A stretch of 64,000 nt of DNA, from positions 124,001 to 188,000 of the forward strand of contig NZ_JALDYX010000006.1 of NCBI RefSeq assembly GCF_024267675.1, read 5' to 3'. The stretch's first letter is position 1. Each line of letters starts with the position of its first letter. The notes under the pieces were generated by a model. That model saw nothing but the letters and a program-made list of their open reading frames with translations. It had not been told where the DNA came from and did no database searches. Made by a program: the position numbers and the translations under genes. Shown piece after piece: positions 51,453-60,173 of this stretch. Source of the DNA: Marinobacterium sedimentorum (GTDB lineage Bacteria; Pseudomonadota; Gammaproteobacteria; Pseudomonadales; Balneatricaceae).

Positions 51453-54158
51453 ATGTATCAGCAAGGCGTAGGTGACTTTAAATATTTTGTCGGCATCCAT
51501 ACCCTGGAACAGATCGCCACCCGCGAGGATCGCATCTGTGTATTGAATATTCTGGGTGGCGAGTCGAGTGCGGTGTCACCGGTGAGTCACGCTTTTTCGG
51601 GCGGTAACATCGTCTTCGGTACGTCACCCGGCAAAAAGGGTCAGGTACTCAAGACGGCTGCCGGCGATGTCCCGGTATACAACAACGTCCGCGAAGGCCT
51701 GGCTGACGGTCACAGGTTCAACACCGGGGTTGTTTACCTGCCGCCTTCTGGTGTCCGTGACGGGGTGGCTGAGCTGATTCGCGTCAATCCCGCCCTCAAA
51801 AAGGTCGTGATCGTTACCGAGAAAGTGGCGGTCCACGATGCGAGGGAGATCCGGGCCATGGCGCAGCAGGCCGGTATCGACATTTTTGGCGCCAACTGCC
51901 TGGGGGTGGCCGATGCCTGGAACCGGGTACGCATCGGTGGCGCCCTGGGAGGCGATGCCCCCGATGAGTCGCTGCTCAGGGGGTCGATAGCGGTCTACTC
52001 CAACTCCGGCAACTTCACCACCACCATCGCCCAATACCTGGCCACCGAAGGTTGGGGAACTACCACCTCGGTCTCCAGTGGCAAGGATGTCTATATCCAC
52101 TTCGCGCTGCCGGAGTTCGCCTACGCGCTGTCGAATGATCGGCGTTCCAAGGCCGCGGTGGTCTACGTCGAGCCGGGTGGCTATTACGAACACAACCTCA
52201 ACTTCACCAAGCCCGTGGTGGCCTGCGTGGTGGGCCGCTGGAAGGCCAAGCTGACCCGGGCCGTCGGTCATGCCGGTGCCCTCGGTGGGGATGGCGACGA
52301 TGCCGCTGCCAAGGAACAGTGGTTCCAGGAGGCCTTCGGCGTCGATGAAATCTTCACACCGGACAATCCGGTGGTATCGGCCAGAGGCGCGGTGGTGACG
52401 AACATCGCCCATATCCCGCTGGCCCTGACCCGGGTGATGGCGCTGAGTAACCAGCAGCCCGATTTCGCACCCAAGGGGGATCTGTCCCTCAAACCCTGGT
52501 TCGGCGACAGCCGGGGACTGTCATTGCCGGCGGAACTGAACCTGCCGGTGCAGGAGGCGATAGCCCCTTACAGCAAGCAGATCGCCGCCCTGGATCAGCA
52601 GACCGGACGTCATTTTCCCCGTCGAGCCATGAAGGATGCGTCCGGTGTGTCACAGATGGATCCGAAAACCCAGATTACCCGGCTGCACAACCAGTCTATT
52701 CTGGACAGCTCCACCCGGCCGCTGGAGAGCAACCTCTGTCAGGCGTTGACTGGTGAGCACAATGGCGAAAACGACAATGCCCTGGTCAATGTGGCGATTG
52801 CGGGCAACATGAATCTGCATGGCGATATCATGATCCAGGCGGCGGATGCGGCGCGCGAAGCGGGCAATGCGCCCAACGTGGTGCTGTCCGCGGCATTGGC
52901 AATGCTGGGCCCCAACCGGATCGATAGCGCGCGCAAAGGGGTTGATACCCTGGTCGAGCTGTTTGTTAGATCCGGGCTGGAGGATGCCCGGGATGAGGAC
53001 TTCGACGTTTCCGTAATCGCGATCAGCGATACCCAGGCGGCCCTGTTTATTGCTGAGGAGACGGATCCGCGTGCCGAGGCGATGTTGGCGGCGATCGATG
53101 CGCGGGGAGCGCGTTCGGTCTTTATCAGGTTCCTCAAAGGACTGGAGAGGCCCCTGTCCAGTAATGCGGTATTGGCGGCGATCTCCGCCACCATTGCCTG
53201 GGGGCCGCTGATGCGCAAACGGATCTCCAGTATCACTGCCCGTAGTCTGCCGTGGTATCTGAAGATCTACGCATCACTGATCGGAGCCTCGGCCGACGGC
53301 AGTCTGCACAGGTCCGACAGCTATTGTGGCGTGCCGAACGACGAGTTGCTCAACCGCTGGACGGTCGGCGAGATGGCGTACTTGTCACTGATGGGCGAGC
53401 AGGCCGACGACGCTTCGTTGTACGCTTTTCAAGTGCTCACCGGGCTGCTGACCAGCAACGGGCCGGGCAGCATCTCGGCGCAGGGCTGCAAGGGTGCGGT
53501 TTCCTCCGACGGGCCCGAAACCCCGGAACGGGTACAGATCAACAAGGCGATGATTGGATTTATGAGCCATACAGGCTTCTCCCACGGCGGTGCCGGCTAT
53601 GAGGGAATTATCTTCCTGGCCGATCGTTTCAAGCACACCACGTTAACAGATGCCGGTGAAGCGAACCACGGGCTGGATCTAATTGCCATGGCTGATGCCT
53701 ACGCAGAGGAATACAGCCGAGCAAAGGAGGAAGCGAAGGAGGCCGGTACCGGTCGAATCGGCGTCATCGCGGGTATCAACCACCCGGTGTTCAAGGACAA
53801 ACCGGTCAACCATGACCCGAGGGAAACCTTTATCAGTGAGCTCTTTTCCGGTCGGGATGACTACAATGTCTTTCACGATTTCTACAAAAAACTCGTCACG
53901 GCGTTGTTCCAGAGCGGTGCCACGCGGAACGTCTTCTGTGTCAATATCGACGGCGTGATCAGCGCGATGTTGCTGAAGATGCTCTGGCCCCGGTTCCGTG
54001 CCGGTACCCTCGACGAGCAGGCGCTGGAAGCCGCGGCATTCACCATCTTCCTCTATGGCCGGATGATCGGCTGTGCGGCGGAGATCGATGACCACATCAA
54101 CCGAGGCAAGAACATGGATACACGGACGCCGGCCTCCAAACTGGAGGTGGTGTCCTGA
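51453..54158 (+). CDS. ATP-citrate lyase-like large subunit (CoA-ligase alpha plus citrate-synthase-type lyase)
   Basis: A 901-aa fusion. The first ~330 residues are succinyl-CoA synthetase alpha-like (CoA-binding, YSNSGNFTTTIAQYL) with the phosphorylated histidine H273 in VGHAGALGG. The C-terminal ~300 residues have a citrate-synthase fold with H777 in INHPVFK and D833 in NIDGVISAML, comparable to ATP-citrate lyase GHRIKS and NVDGLIG. Together these would form and cleave an acyl-CoA to acetyl-CoA plus a keto acid. The middle (about 390-600) is divergent. The gene follows TctAB and the small subunit on the same strand. Confidence 0.8.
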   Translation: MYQQGVGDFKYFVGIHTLEQIATREDRICVLNILGGESSAVSPVSHAFSGGNIVFGTSPGKKGQVLKTAAGDVPVYNNVREGLADGHRFNTGVVYLPPSGVRDGVAELIRVNPALKKVVIVTEKVAVHDAREIRAMAQQAGIDIFGANCLGVADAWNRVRIGGALGGDAPDESLLRGSIAVYSNSGNFTTTIAQYLATEGWGTTTSVSSGKDVYIHFALPEFAYALSNDRRSKAAVVYVEPGGYYEHNLNFTKPVVACVVGRWKAKLTRAVGHAGALGGDGDDAAAKEQWFQEAFGVDEIFTPDNPVVSARGAVVTNIAHIPLALTRVMALSNQQPDFAPKGDLSLKPWFGDSRGLSLPAELNLPVQEAIAPYSKQIAALDQQTGRHFPRRAMKDASGVSQMDPKTQITRLHNQSILDSSTRPLESNLCQALTGEHNGENDNALVNVAIAGNMNLHGDIMIQAADAAREAGNAPNVVLSAALAMLGPNRIDSARKGVDTLVELFVRSGLEDARDEDFDVSVIAISDTQAALFIAEETDPRAEAMLAAIDARGARSVFIRFLKGLERPLSSNAVLAAISATIAWGPLMRKRISSITARSLPWYLKIYASLIGASADGSLHRSDSYCGVPNDELLNRWTVGEMAYLSLMGEQADDASLYAFQVLTGLLTSNGPGSISAQGCKGAVSSDGPETPERVQINKAMIGFMSHTGFSHGGAGYEGIIFLADRFKHTTLTDAGEANHGLDLIAMADAYAEEYSRAKEEAKEAGTGRIGVIAGINHPVFKDKPVNHDPRETFISELFSGRDDYNVFHDFYKKLVTALFQSGATRNVFCVNIDGVISAMLLKMLWPRFRAGTLDEQALEAAAFTIFLYGRMIGCAAEIDDHINRGKNMDTRTPASKLEVVS

Positions 54159-54208
54159 CGGGCCGTCGATGCGAAGCGGCGGCTGTTATCATCGTCAAGC
54201 AATAACAC

Positions 54209-54243
54209 CCAGGACTTGCGCCAGTGTTGATCGCAAGTCCTGG
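54209..54243 (+). terminator. Hairpin after the lyase-like gene
   Basis: CCAGGACTTGCG (54209-54220) pairs perfectly with CGCAAGTCCTGG (54232-54243). No T-run follows. Confidence 0.6.
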
Positions 54244-54393
54244 CCAGATCCTGTGGTAAGCGAAACAGCAGAGGAAGAGGGATATCCCGAGATTTAGACG
54301 CAGTGGCGTACTACCGGGCGGAGTTTCAACCAAAGGGGTGCAGATATTCTGCCCGGTGACCTCGATAACCTCAAATTGAAATGGGAGGCAGCG

Positions 54394-54873
54394 ATGCCCG
54401 GACAAGACAGACAGAGCACTCTGAGATTTCTGGCGGAACCCGCCGATGTGAATTTTGGAGGCAAGGTTCACGGCGGCGCGGTGATGAAATGGATTGACTT
54501 GGCCGCGTACGCCTGTGCGGCGGGTTGGAGCGGGCGTTATTGCATTACGGCATATGCCGGTGGTATTCGTTTCGTGCGCCCGATTCATGTAGGCAATATC
54601 GTCGAAGTGGGGGCCAAAGTGATTTATACCGGGCGAACCTCGATGCACATCGGGATTGATGTGCGCGCTGGTGATCCGACGACGACCGATCGCGAACTGA
54701 CGACCCATTGTATTGTCATCATGGTGGCTGTGGACGGAGCGGGAACACCGGTACAGGTGCCCGAGTGGGTACCTGTTAGCGACAAGGACAAGTTGCTGCG
54801 TGATTCCGCCAACACGCTAATGGAGATGCGAAAGAAAATCGGTGCCGAGATGGAAGCTCATCTCAAGCCCTGA
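54394..54873 (+). CDS. Acyl-CoA thioesterase, hotdog fold (YciA-like)
   Basis: A 159-aa single-hotdog thioesterase. It has NFGGKVHGGAVMKWIDLAAY, containing the family's catalytic-region helix, followed by GGIRFVRPIHVGNIVEVGAKV. It hydrolyses acyl-CoA esters in the cytoplasm. The ATG at 54394 follows GGGAGG. A hairpin separates it from the lyase genes, so it may have its own promoter. A 140-bp mobile element is inserted just downstream. Confidence 0.9.
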   Translation: MPGQDRQSTLRFLAEPADVNFGGKVHGGAVMKWIDLAAYACAAGWSGRYCITAYAGGIRFVRPIHVGNIVEVGAKVIYTGRTSMHIGIDVRAGDPTTTDRELTTHCIVIMVAVDGAGTPVQVPEWVPVSDKDKLLRDSANTLMEMRKKIGAEMEAHLKP

Positions 54874-54930
54874 CAGCCCCCTTGCCTGTAGGGGTCTGTT
54901 TCCCCACTCTGTGGGCGAATCTCACTGTTG

Positions 54931-55070
54931 GGCATCTCTAAAAACCTACTGCGCGACTCATATGCTGCGTTGCGCGGTGCTCGGAATCCTCATGTATACC
55001 CCATACACTGCGGTTCCTGCGCGCCGTGCGCCTTGCCTTTGAACCGCTCGTTACGGTTTTTCGAGGCGCC
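54931..55070. mobile_element. MITE-like element, 140 bp, with 6-bp target duplication
   Basis: The ends GGCATCTCTAAAAACC (54931-54946) and GGTTTTTCGAGGCGCC (55055-55070) are inverted repeats matching at 13 of 16 positions. The element is flanked by direct CTGTTG copies (54925-54930 and 55071-55076). No coding frame fits, so it must have been moved by a transposase elsewhere. Confidence 0.8.
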
Positions 55071-55159
55071 CTGTTGCCGAGTTTCCGGAGCATCAATACT
55101 CTGGCTTTGTGCATCAGAGTCTCTCTGGGTTGGCGAGCCTGCTCTCTATCTCCTCAATT

Positions 55160-55237
55160 TCTTCGGGCAGGGCGACGACGCTGATGGACAGTATCGATAC
55201 GCTGCAAGACCTGCACGGGGATGCGCTCGCTTTCTAA
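55160..55237 (+). pseudogene. C-terminal tail of a second DmdC-like acyl-CoA dehydrogenase
   Basis: The frame ending at TAA 55235 reads TLMDSIDTLQDLHGDALAF. The intact enzyme at 45765-47561 ends TLMDGADTLLDLPEDAFAF at the same place. Upstream similarity fades quickly, so nearly all of the gene is gone. It shows an acyl-CoA dehydrogenase once followed the thioesterase gene. Confidence 0.75.
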
Positions 55238-55692
55238 TCGCGACTTTGCGGGCATTCAAGCTGTCGATGTAGCCAGAGAAGCCGCCGTATTCTGACCGAA
55301 TTCGGCGGCTTTTTTATATAGGCTGTTTCCGGACTGCGGGGCCTTGCTGCGGATGTGCCGTCCGTGCGGCGACTCTCCAGCGCTCTGGAAATTCCACTAT
55401 GTTCAAGCGGTTAGACAACTGATTGTGCGTGCATTGCGAGCAGGACACCGCCAGCTGAGTTATCATTGTATCAATGGCGTCATGATGACCGGCTGAATGT
55501 ACGTTGGATCGGTAATATTGCGCCGTTGCTGGCTGTGTCTGAATTGGGCTATTAATCTAATGCAGACTCATTCGCGATTCAGGTTGAGAGTGCTAGCTTG
55601 TGCCGCGTTTTTGGTATAATTAGTTAGCCTGAATTTGTCGCAATATCCCTAATAAACCCGCTTGCGGGATAATCTTTGATTGGAGTAAGAGA
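55238..55692. other. Intergenic region upstream of opgG
   Basis: No gene is seen. It contains the terminator at 55280-55315 and an AT-richer stretch (about 55430-55620) that probably carries the opgG promoter. Confidence 0.4.
55280..55315 (+). terminator. Rho-independent terminator
   Basis: AGCCGCCG (55280-55287) pairs with CGGCGGCT (55303-55310), extended by ATT/AAT, and is followed by TTTTT. It probably belonged to the lost acyl-CoA dehydrogenase gene. Confidence 0.85.
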
Positions 55693-57228
55693 GTGCAGAA
55701 GATTTTGTCTGCCCTGGCGCTGCTGGGTGCCTTTTTTCCAGTGACTGTACTGGCGGCCTTCGGTTTTGATGATGTGGCTGAAAAGGCCCGTGCGCTCGCC
55801 GCCAAGCCCTATGAGGCGCCCGCGGCCATACCCAAGTTCATGCAAACGCTGAGCTACGACGACTACCAGAATATCCGTTTCAATCCGGACAAAAGCCTGT
55901 GGAGCGAAAGCAGTTCGCGCTTTCAGGTCATGATGGTACCGCCAGGCCTGTTTTACCGTCATGCGGTGAAAATGAATGTCATTGATGCGCAAGGCAGCCA
56001 CGGCGTACCTTTTCGCAAAACGGACTTTGATTTCGCCGATCCTGAAGTGGCCAAGCGCGTGCCAGCCAATCTTGGTTATGCCGGTTTTAAGCTCACCTAT
56101 CCGATCAAGGGCGAGAAGGAGCGCAATCAGTTTATGGTGTTCGCCGGCGCCAGCTATTTTCGCGGTGTAGGGCGTGACAACACCTTTGGTATTTCCGCCC
56201 GTGGTCTGGCTATCGATACCGGCCTGTCCCGTGGCGAGGAGTTTCCGTCCTTCGTCGAGTTTTGGCTTGAACGGCCGTCCCCCGATGCCCATGCGATGAC
56301 CTTCTACGGCCTGCTGGATGGCGAGAGCGCTGCCGGCGCCTACGAATTTACCGTGTACCCAGGCAAGGCGACACGCCTGAAGGTCAAGTCACGCCTGTTT
56401 CCCCGTGCCGATATTGAGCTGCTCGGTGTAGCGCCGCTGACCAGCATGTTCTATTACGGTGAGAACACCGGCCGTCCGCGCGGTGAATGGCGCTCCCAGG
56501 TGCATGATTCCGATGGTCTGCAGGTACTGAACGGCGCCACTGGCGAGTGGATGTGGCGCCCGCTGCTGAATCCGGCCGAGCTGGAAATGGACTACCTGAT
56601 GACCGAAAACGTGCGTGGCTTTGGTCTGCTGCAGCGCGACAATCAATTTTCCGACTACCAGGATCTGCAGGCACGTTACGAACTGCGCCCCAGCAGCTGG
56701 GTGCTGACCGAAGGGGACTGGGGCCCAGGCCAGGTGGTGCTGGTACAGCTGCCCACCACCAACGAGACCAATGACAACATTGTTGCCTTCTGGCGTCCGC
56801 AGGACAAGGTGCAGGCCGGCAAGCCCCTCGAATACAGCTATGAGGTGCAGTTCGGCGGCGCAGAACTTGGCGGCAACCCCATGGGCAAGGTCAGGAACAG
56901 CTTCATCGGTGACGGCAATGTTGTCGGTGGCGGCAATGCGCCCGGCGCCTACCGTGTGCTGGTGGATTTTGGTGGCGGTCTGCTCGACAAGCAGCGTCCG
57001 CGGGCACCGATTCTGAGCCACGTTACTGCACTGGATGGCGGTGAGGTACTGGAGCACTTTGTGGAGTACAACGAAGCGCTCAAGAGCTGGAGGCTGTCTG
57101 TTCTGGCGCGCCCTGCGGCCAAGAAATCGCTGTCTCTGCGGGCTTTCCTCAGTATCGGTGACGAAACCCTGACCGAGACCTGGACTTACCGTCTGCCGGT
57201 CAGCAACGATATTCGGGCCGCGGAGTAA
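55693..57228 (+). CDS. opgG: Periplasmic glucan biosynthesis protein OpgG (MdoG)
   Basis: A 511-aa periplasmic protein needed for osmoregulated periplasmic glucan synthesis. A signal peptide (KILSALALLGAFFPVTVLA) precedes the MdoG domain with AKPYEAPAAIPKFM, FRNPDKSLW-like, RAGFKLTYPIKG-like and FYYGENTGRPRGEWR segments. It starts with GTG at 55693, with GGAG spaced 7 bases upstream. OpgH lies downstream after a small inserted gene, presumably in one operon. Confidence 0.93.
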   Translation: MQKILSALALLGAFFPVTVLAAFGFDDVAEKARALAAKPYEAPAAIPKFMQTLSYDDYQNIRFNPDKSLWSESSSRFQVMMVPPGLFYRHAVKMNVIDAQGSHGVPFRKTDFDFADPEVAKRVPANLGYAGFKLTYPIKGEKERNQFMVFAGASYFRGVGRDNTFGISARGLAIDTGLSRGEEFPSFVEFWLERPSPDAHAMTFYGLLDGESAAGAYEFTVYPGKATRLKVKSRLFPRADIELLGVAPLTSMFYYGENTGRPRGEWRSQVHDSDGLQVLNGATGEWMWRPLLNPAELEMDYLMTENVRGFGLLQRDNQFSDYQDLQARYELRPSSWVLTEGDWGPGQVVLVQLPTTNETNDNIVAFWRPQDKVQAGKPLEYSYEVQFGGAELGGNPMGKVRNSFIGDGNVVGGGNAPGAYRVLVDFGGGLLDKQRPRAPILSHVTALDGGEVLEHFVEYNEALKSWRLSVLARPAAKKSLSLRAFLSIGDETLTETWTYRLPVSNDIRAAE

Positions 57229-57231
57229 TTC

Positions 57232-57486
57232 ATGGCGCACACCCTGGGGGAGCACGCCCTGTCCCGCGTGCTGGAGTATATGGCCGGTACCGGGGCAGAG
57301 CTCACCGATGCCCACACCCTGATCGCTTTCAAGCTGATCGAGGAAGGCCTGGAGTCCGGGCAACCGGACCTGACGGCCTGGGTTATGGATGAGCTGCCAC
57401 GGCGGTTTGATCTGCCGCAACGGCCGCTGCCGCCGGTGGCACCGGTAATTGTGCGCGGCAGTATCGGTTACGGAGACAAGGGATGA
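57232..57486 (+). CDS. Small unknown protein between opgG and opgH
   Basis: This 84-aa protein starts 4 bp after opgG and overlaps opgH by 4 bp (ATGA), so it is clearly in the operon. It has a helical N-terminal part (HALSRVLEYMAGTGAELTDA, FKLIEEGLESG) and a Pro-rich C-terminal part (PQRPLPPVAPVIVRG). No family is recognised. The coupling suggests a role in glucan synthesis or in assembling OpgH. Confidence 0.7.
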   Translation: MAHTLGEHALSRVLEYMAGTGAELTDAHTLIAFKLIEEGLESGQPDLTAWVMDELPRRFDLPQRPLPPVAPVIVRGSIGYGDKG

Positions 57487-59597
57487 CGGCTCAGTCAGCG
57501 CCAACCAGTACGCTTGCAGTACCTGCTGCAACCCCGTGGCGAGCTCGGGTGCTGCTGCGCCGCGGGGTTCTGACCCTGCTGGTCGTTGCCCAGGCGCTGG
57601 TGGGCGCCTATTACATGGCGTCCGTGCTGCCATACCACGGTGGCAATTTGCTGGAGCAGGCCCTGATCGGGCTCTTTACGCTGCTGTTCACCTGGATCAC
57701 GGTTGGCTTCTGGATTGGCCTCTACGGTTTCTGGCTGCGCCGGCTCGGCGGGGACCCCAAGTCACTGCTGCGCCGTCACCCCGACGCAGTGCTGGCGGAT
57801 ACACCGCTGGCGCGTACCGCCATCGTCATGCCCATCTATAATGAGCCGGTCAACCGAACCTTGGGGGGGCTGCGCGCCATCTACCGCTCGCTGGAATGCA
57901 GCGGTCAAATTGAACATTTTGACTTCTTTATTCTGTCCGACAGTCGGGAACCGGATGTCTGGCTGTCCGAGCAGGCGGCCTGGCAGCGGTTGTGCGATGA
58001 GCTCGGTGCCCACGGCAGGCTGTTCTATCGCCGCCGCACCCTCAACATGAACTACAAGAGCGGTAACGTGGCGGATTTTCTGCGCCGCTGGGGCCGCTCT
58101 TACGAGTACATGGCGGTGATGGACGCCGACAGCCTGATGGGCGGCGACACCCTGCTGAAAATGGTGCGCCTGATGCAGCGCGAGCCCAATATCGGCATCT
58201 TGCAGAGTTGCCCGACGATCATTAACGCCCAGTCGCTGTTTGCCCGCGTGCAGCAGTTTGCCAATCAGGTGTACGGGCCGCTGTTCAGTACCGGCCTTGC
58301 TGCCATGCAGCTGGGCGAGGCGGCCTTCTGGGGCCACAATGCGATTATCCGGGTGGCGCCCTTTATGCGTCATTGCGGCCTGCCGCATCTGCGCGGGCCG
58401 GGTCTGTTCAGCGGGCCTATTGCAAGCCACGACTTTGTCGAGGCGGCCTTTATGGGCCGGGCAGGCTTTGAGGTCTGGCTGGAGCCGGAGCTGAGCCATA
58501 CCTATGAAGAGTCGCCGCCCAGTCTGGTGGATGAGCTGACCCGGGACAAACGCTGGTCCAAGGGCAATCTGCAACACCTGTGGCTGATGCTGTTCGAACC
58601 GCGCCTGCGCATGGCACATCGCATGGCGTTTCTGAATGGTATTCTGTCGTACCTGGCCTCACCGCTGTGGTTCGCCTTCCTGGTGCTCACGACCATCGAA
58701 ACCACCCGCCTGGTGCTCTGGCCGACCAACTATTTTCCGTTGCAGTACAGCCCGTTCCCGCTCTGGCCTGAATGGCACCCGGAGTGGGCCATTGGGCTTG
58801 CCAGCAGCGTGGTGTTTCTGCTGTTCTTCCCCAAGCTGCTCGCCATTGTGGATGTATTGCTCAGTGGCAGGCGCCAGGCTCACGGCGGCTTTTTCAGCTT
58901 GTTGCTGAGTATTGTTACCGAAATACTGGTGTCGGCCTTGCTGGCACCTATCCGTATGCTGGCCCATACCCGCTATGTACTGGAAGCGGTGTTCAACGTG
59001 ACCCTTAACTGGGCCGGGCAGAACCGCAGCGATGAAACCCGCTGGACCGATGCGCTGCTCAATCAGGCGCCGGGCTCCATTCTGGCGGCGATCTGGGCCG
59101 GCTTTGCCTGGTGGCTGGATCCGATGTTCTTTTTCTGGTCACTGCCGGTGGCACTGCCACTGATTCTGGCGGCGCCCACTTCGGTGCTGCTGAGCAAGGT
59201 GGGTATCGGTCAGGCGTTGCGTCACAGGCGCATCCTGATGGTGGCGGAGGAGCAGCAGGGGTCCGCGTTGCTGGACGATCTGAACAGCCATCAGATACTG
59301 CCGGAGTTTGGCGAATCCGCCGTGGTGCGGGCAGTGCTGGATCCGGTGATGAACCGGGTGCACCAGGCCACGGCGCGTTCCCACGGTGGTGGCGCCAAGC
59401 ATCAGCGCCTCAAGCAGCTGCGCGCCCGCTGCCTTGAGCTGGGCCCGGAAAGCCTCAATCGGGCAGAAAAGAACCTGTTGCTCACCGACCGTGAAAGCCT
59501 TGCCTGGCTGCACCGGGAGTGCTGGCGGGCACCGGCCGAGAGTTACTGGGGCCAGGCCATCGATAACCGCATTCGCCAGATCTGGCAGACGGTTTAA
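57483..59597 (+). CDS. opgH: Glucan glucosyltransferase OpgH (MdoH)
   Basis: A 704-aa inner-membrane GT2 glycosyltransferase that makes the beta-1,2 glucan backbone from UDP-glucose. There are two N-terminal helices, a catalytic domain with ILSDSREPD, VMDADSLMGG and the product-site motif DKRWSKGNLQH (QxxRW-like), and about five C-terminal helices. Length is shorter than E. coli MdoH because the N-terminal cytoplasmic extension is reduced. Confidence 0.94.
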   Translation: MTAQSAPTSTLAVPAATPWRARVLLRRGVLTLLVVAQALVGAYYMASVLPYHGGNLLEQALIGLFTLLFTWITVGFWIGLYGFWLRRLGGDPKSLLRRHPDAVLADTPLARTAIVMPIYNEPVNRTLGGLRAIYRSLECSGQIEHFDFFILSDSREPDVWLSEQAAWQRLCDELGAHGRLFYRRRTLNMNYKSGNVADFLRRWGRSYEYMAVMDADSLMGGDTLLKMVRLMQREPNIGILQSCPTIINAQSLFARVQQFANQVYGPLFSTGLAAMQLGEAAFWGHNAIIRVAPFMRHCGLPHLRGPGLFSGPIASHDFVEAAFMGRAGFEVWLEPELSHTYEESPPSLVDELTRDKRWSKGNLQHLWLMLFEPRLRMAHRMAFLNGILSYLASPLWFAFLVLTTIETTRLVLWPTNYFPLQYSPFPLWPEWHPEWAIGLASSVVFLLFFPKLLAIVDVLLSGRRQAHGGFFSLLLSIVTEILVSALLAPIRMLAHTRYVLEAVFNVTLNWAGQNRSDETRWTDALLNQAPGSILAAIWAGFAWWLDPMFFFWSLPVALPLILAAPTSVLLSKVGIGQALRHRRILMVAEEQQGSALLDDLNSHQILPEFGESAVVRAVLDPVMNRVHQATARSHGGGAKHQRLKQLRARCLELGPESLNRAEKNLLLTDRESLAWLHRECWRAPAESYWGQAIDNRIRQIWQTV

Positions 59598-59691
59598 GCG
59601 TAGCCAAGCTCAGCGCGCAGGGTGCTCGCACCACTGCCGCTTTTGCATGGCTGCTGCTCCATCCCCATGCTCCATGAACGGCTCACAGCGC

Positions 59692-59929
59692 TCAGTTCGG
59701 TACCCAATCCGAACTGAGCTCGACCGGCTGGCCGCGTTGCAGTGAGACCTGAGCCGCTTCGGCCAGGCGTTGCGCTTCGAGGCCGTCGCGTATTCCGGCC
59801 AGCGGGGCGGTTCCGTGGCGCAGTAGCTCGATGAAGGCATCCATCTCCAGCCGGTATGCCTGGGCAAAGCGCTCGATGAAGTAATTCTCCGGCTGGGTGG
59901 TATGAAACCCCGAGCTGTCAGCAATGGTC
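59692..59929 (-). pseudogene. C-terminal fragment of a Gfo/Idh/MocA (inositol 2-dehydrogenase-like) gene
   Basis: The minus frame ending at 59692 reads SSGFHTTQPENYFIERFAQ, YRLEMDAFIELLRHGTAPLA, RDGLEAQRLAEAAQVSLQRG and ends VELSSDWVPN. This is the C-terminal end of an IolG-type dehydrogenase. It is cut at about 59930, where an unrelated AraC fragment begins on the other strand. Confidence 0.75.
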
Positions 59930-59933
59930 AGCG

Positions 59934-60173
59934 TATTTCAACCTGCTCCGCCAGTACTTCGATACCACCCCGATCCGGTATCTGTGGCAGGTTCGCCTGG
60001 ACCGTGCCGAGGCGCTGTTGCGGCATACCGATATCCCGATCGCGGCAATCGCCGAACAATGCGGCTTCGCTTCGCCGTTCCATTTTTCCAGGCTGTTCAA
60101 GTCCTCCCGGGATCTGTCTCCGCGTGCATTCCGTTCGCGCTACCGAGCATTGGAGCAGTTTCCCCGTGACTGA
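59934..60173 (+). pseudogene. C-terminal fragment of an AraC-family regulator
   Basis: The frame from 59934 to TGA 60171-60173 encodes YFNLLRQYFDTTPIRYLWQV, DRAEALLRHTDIPIAAIAEQ and CGFASPFHFSRLFK, the second helix-turn-helix of an AraC regulator. The ligand domain and first helix are missing. Its end overlaps the convergent GlxA-type gene by 34 bp. Confidence 0.8.
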
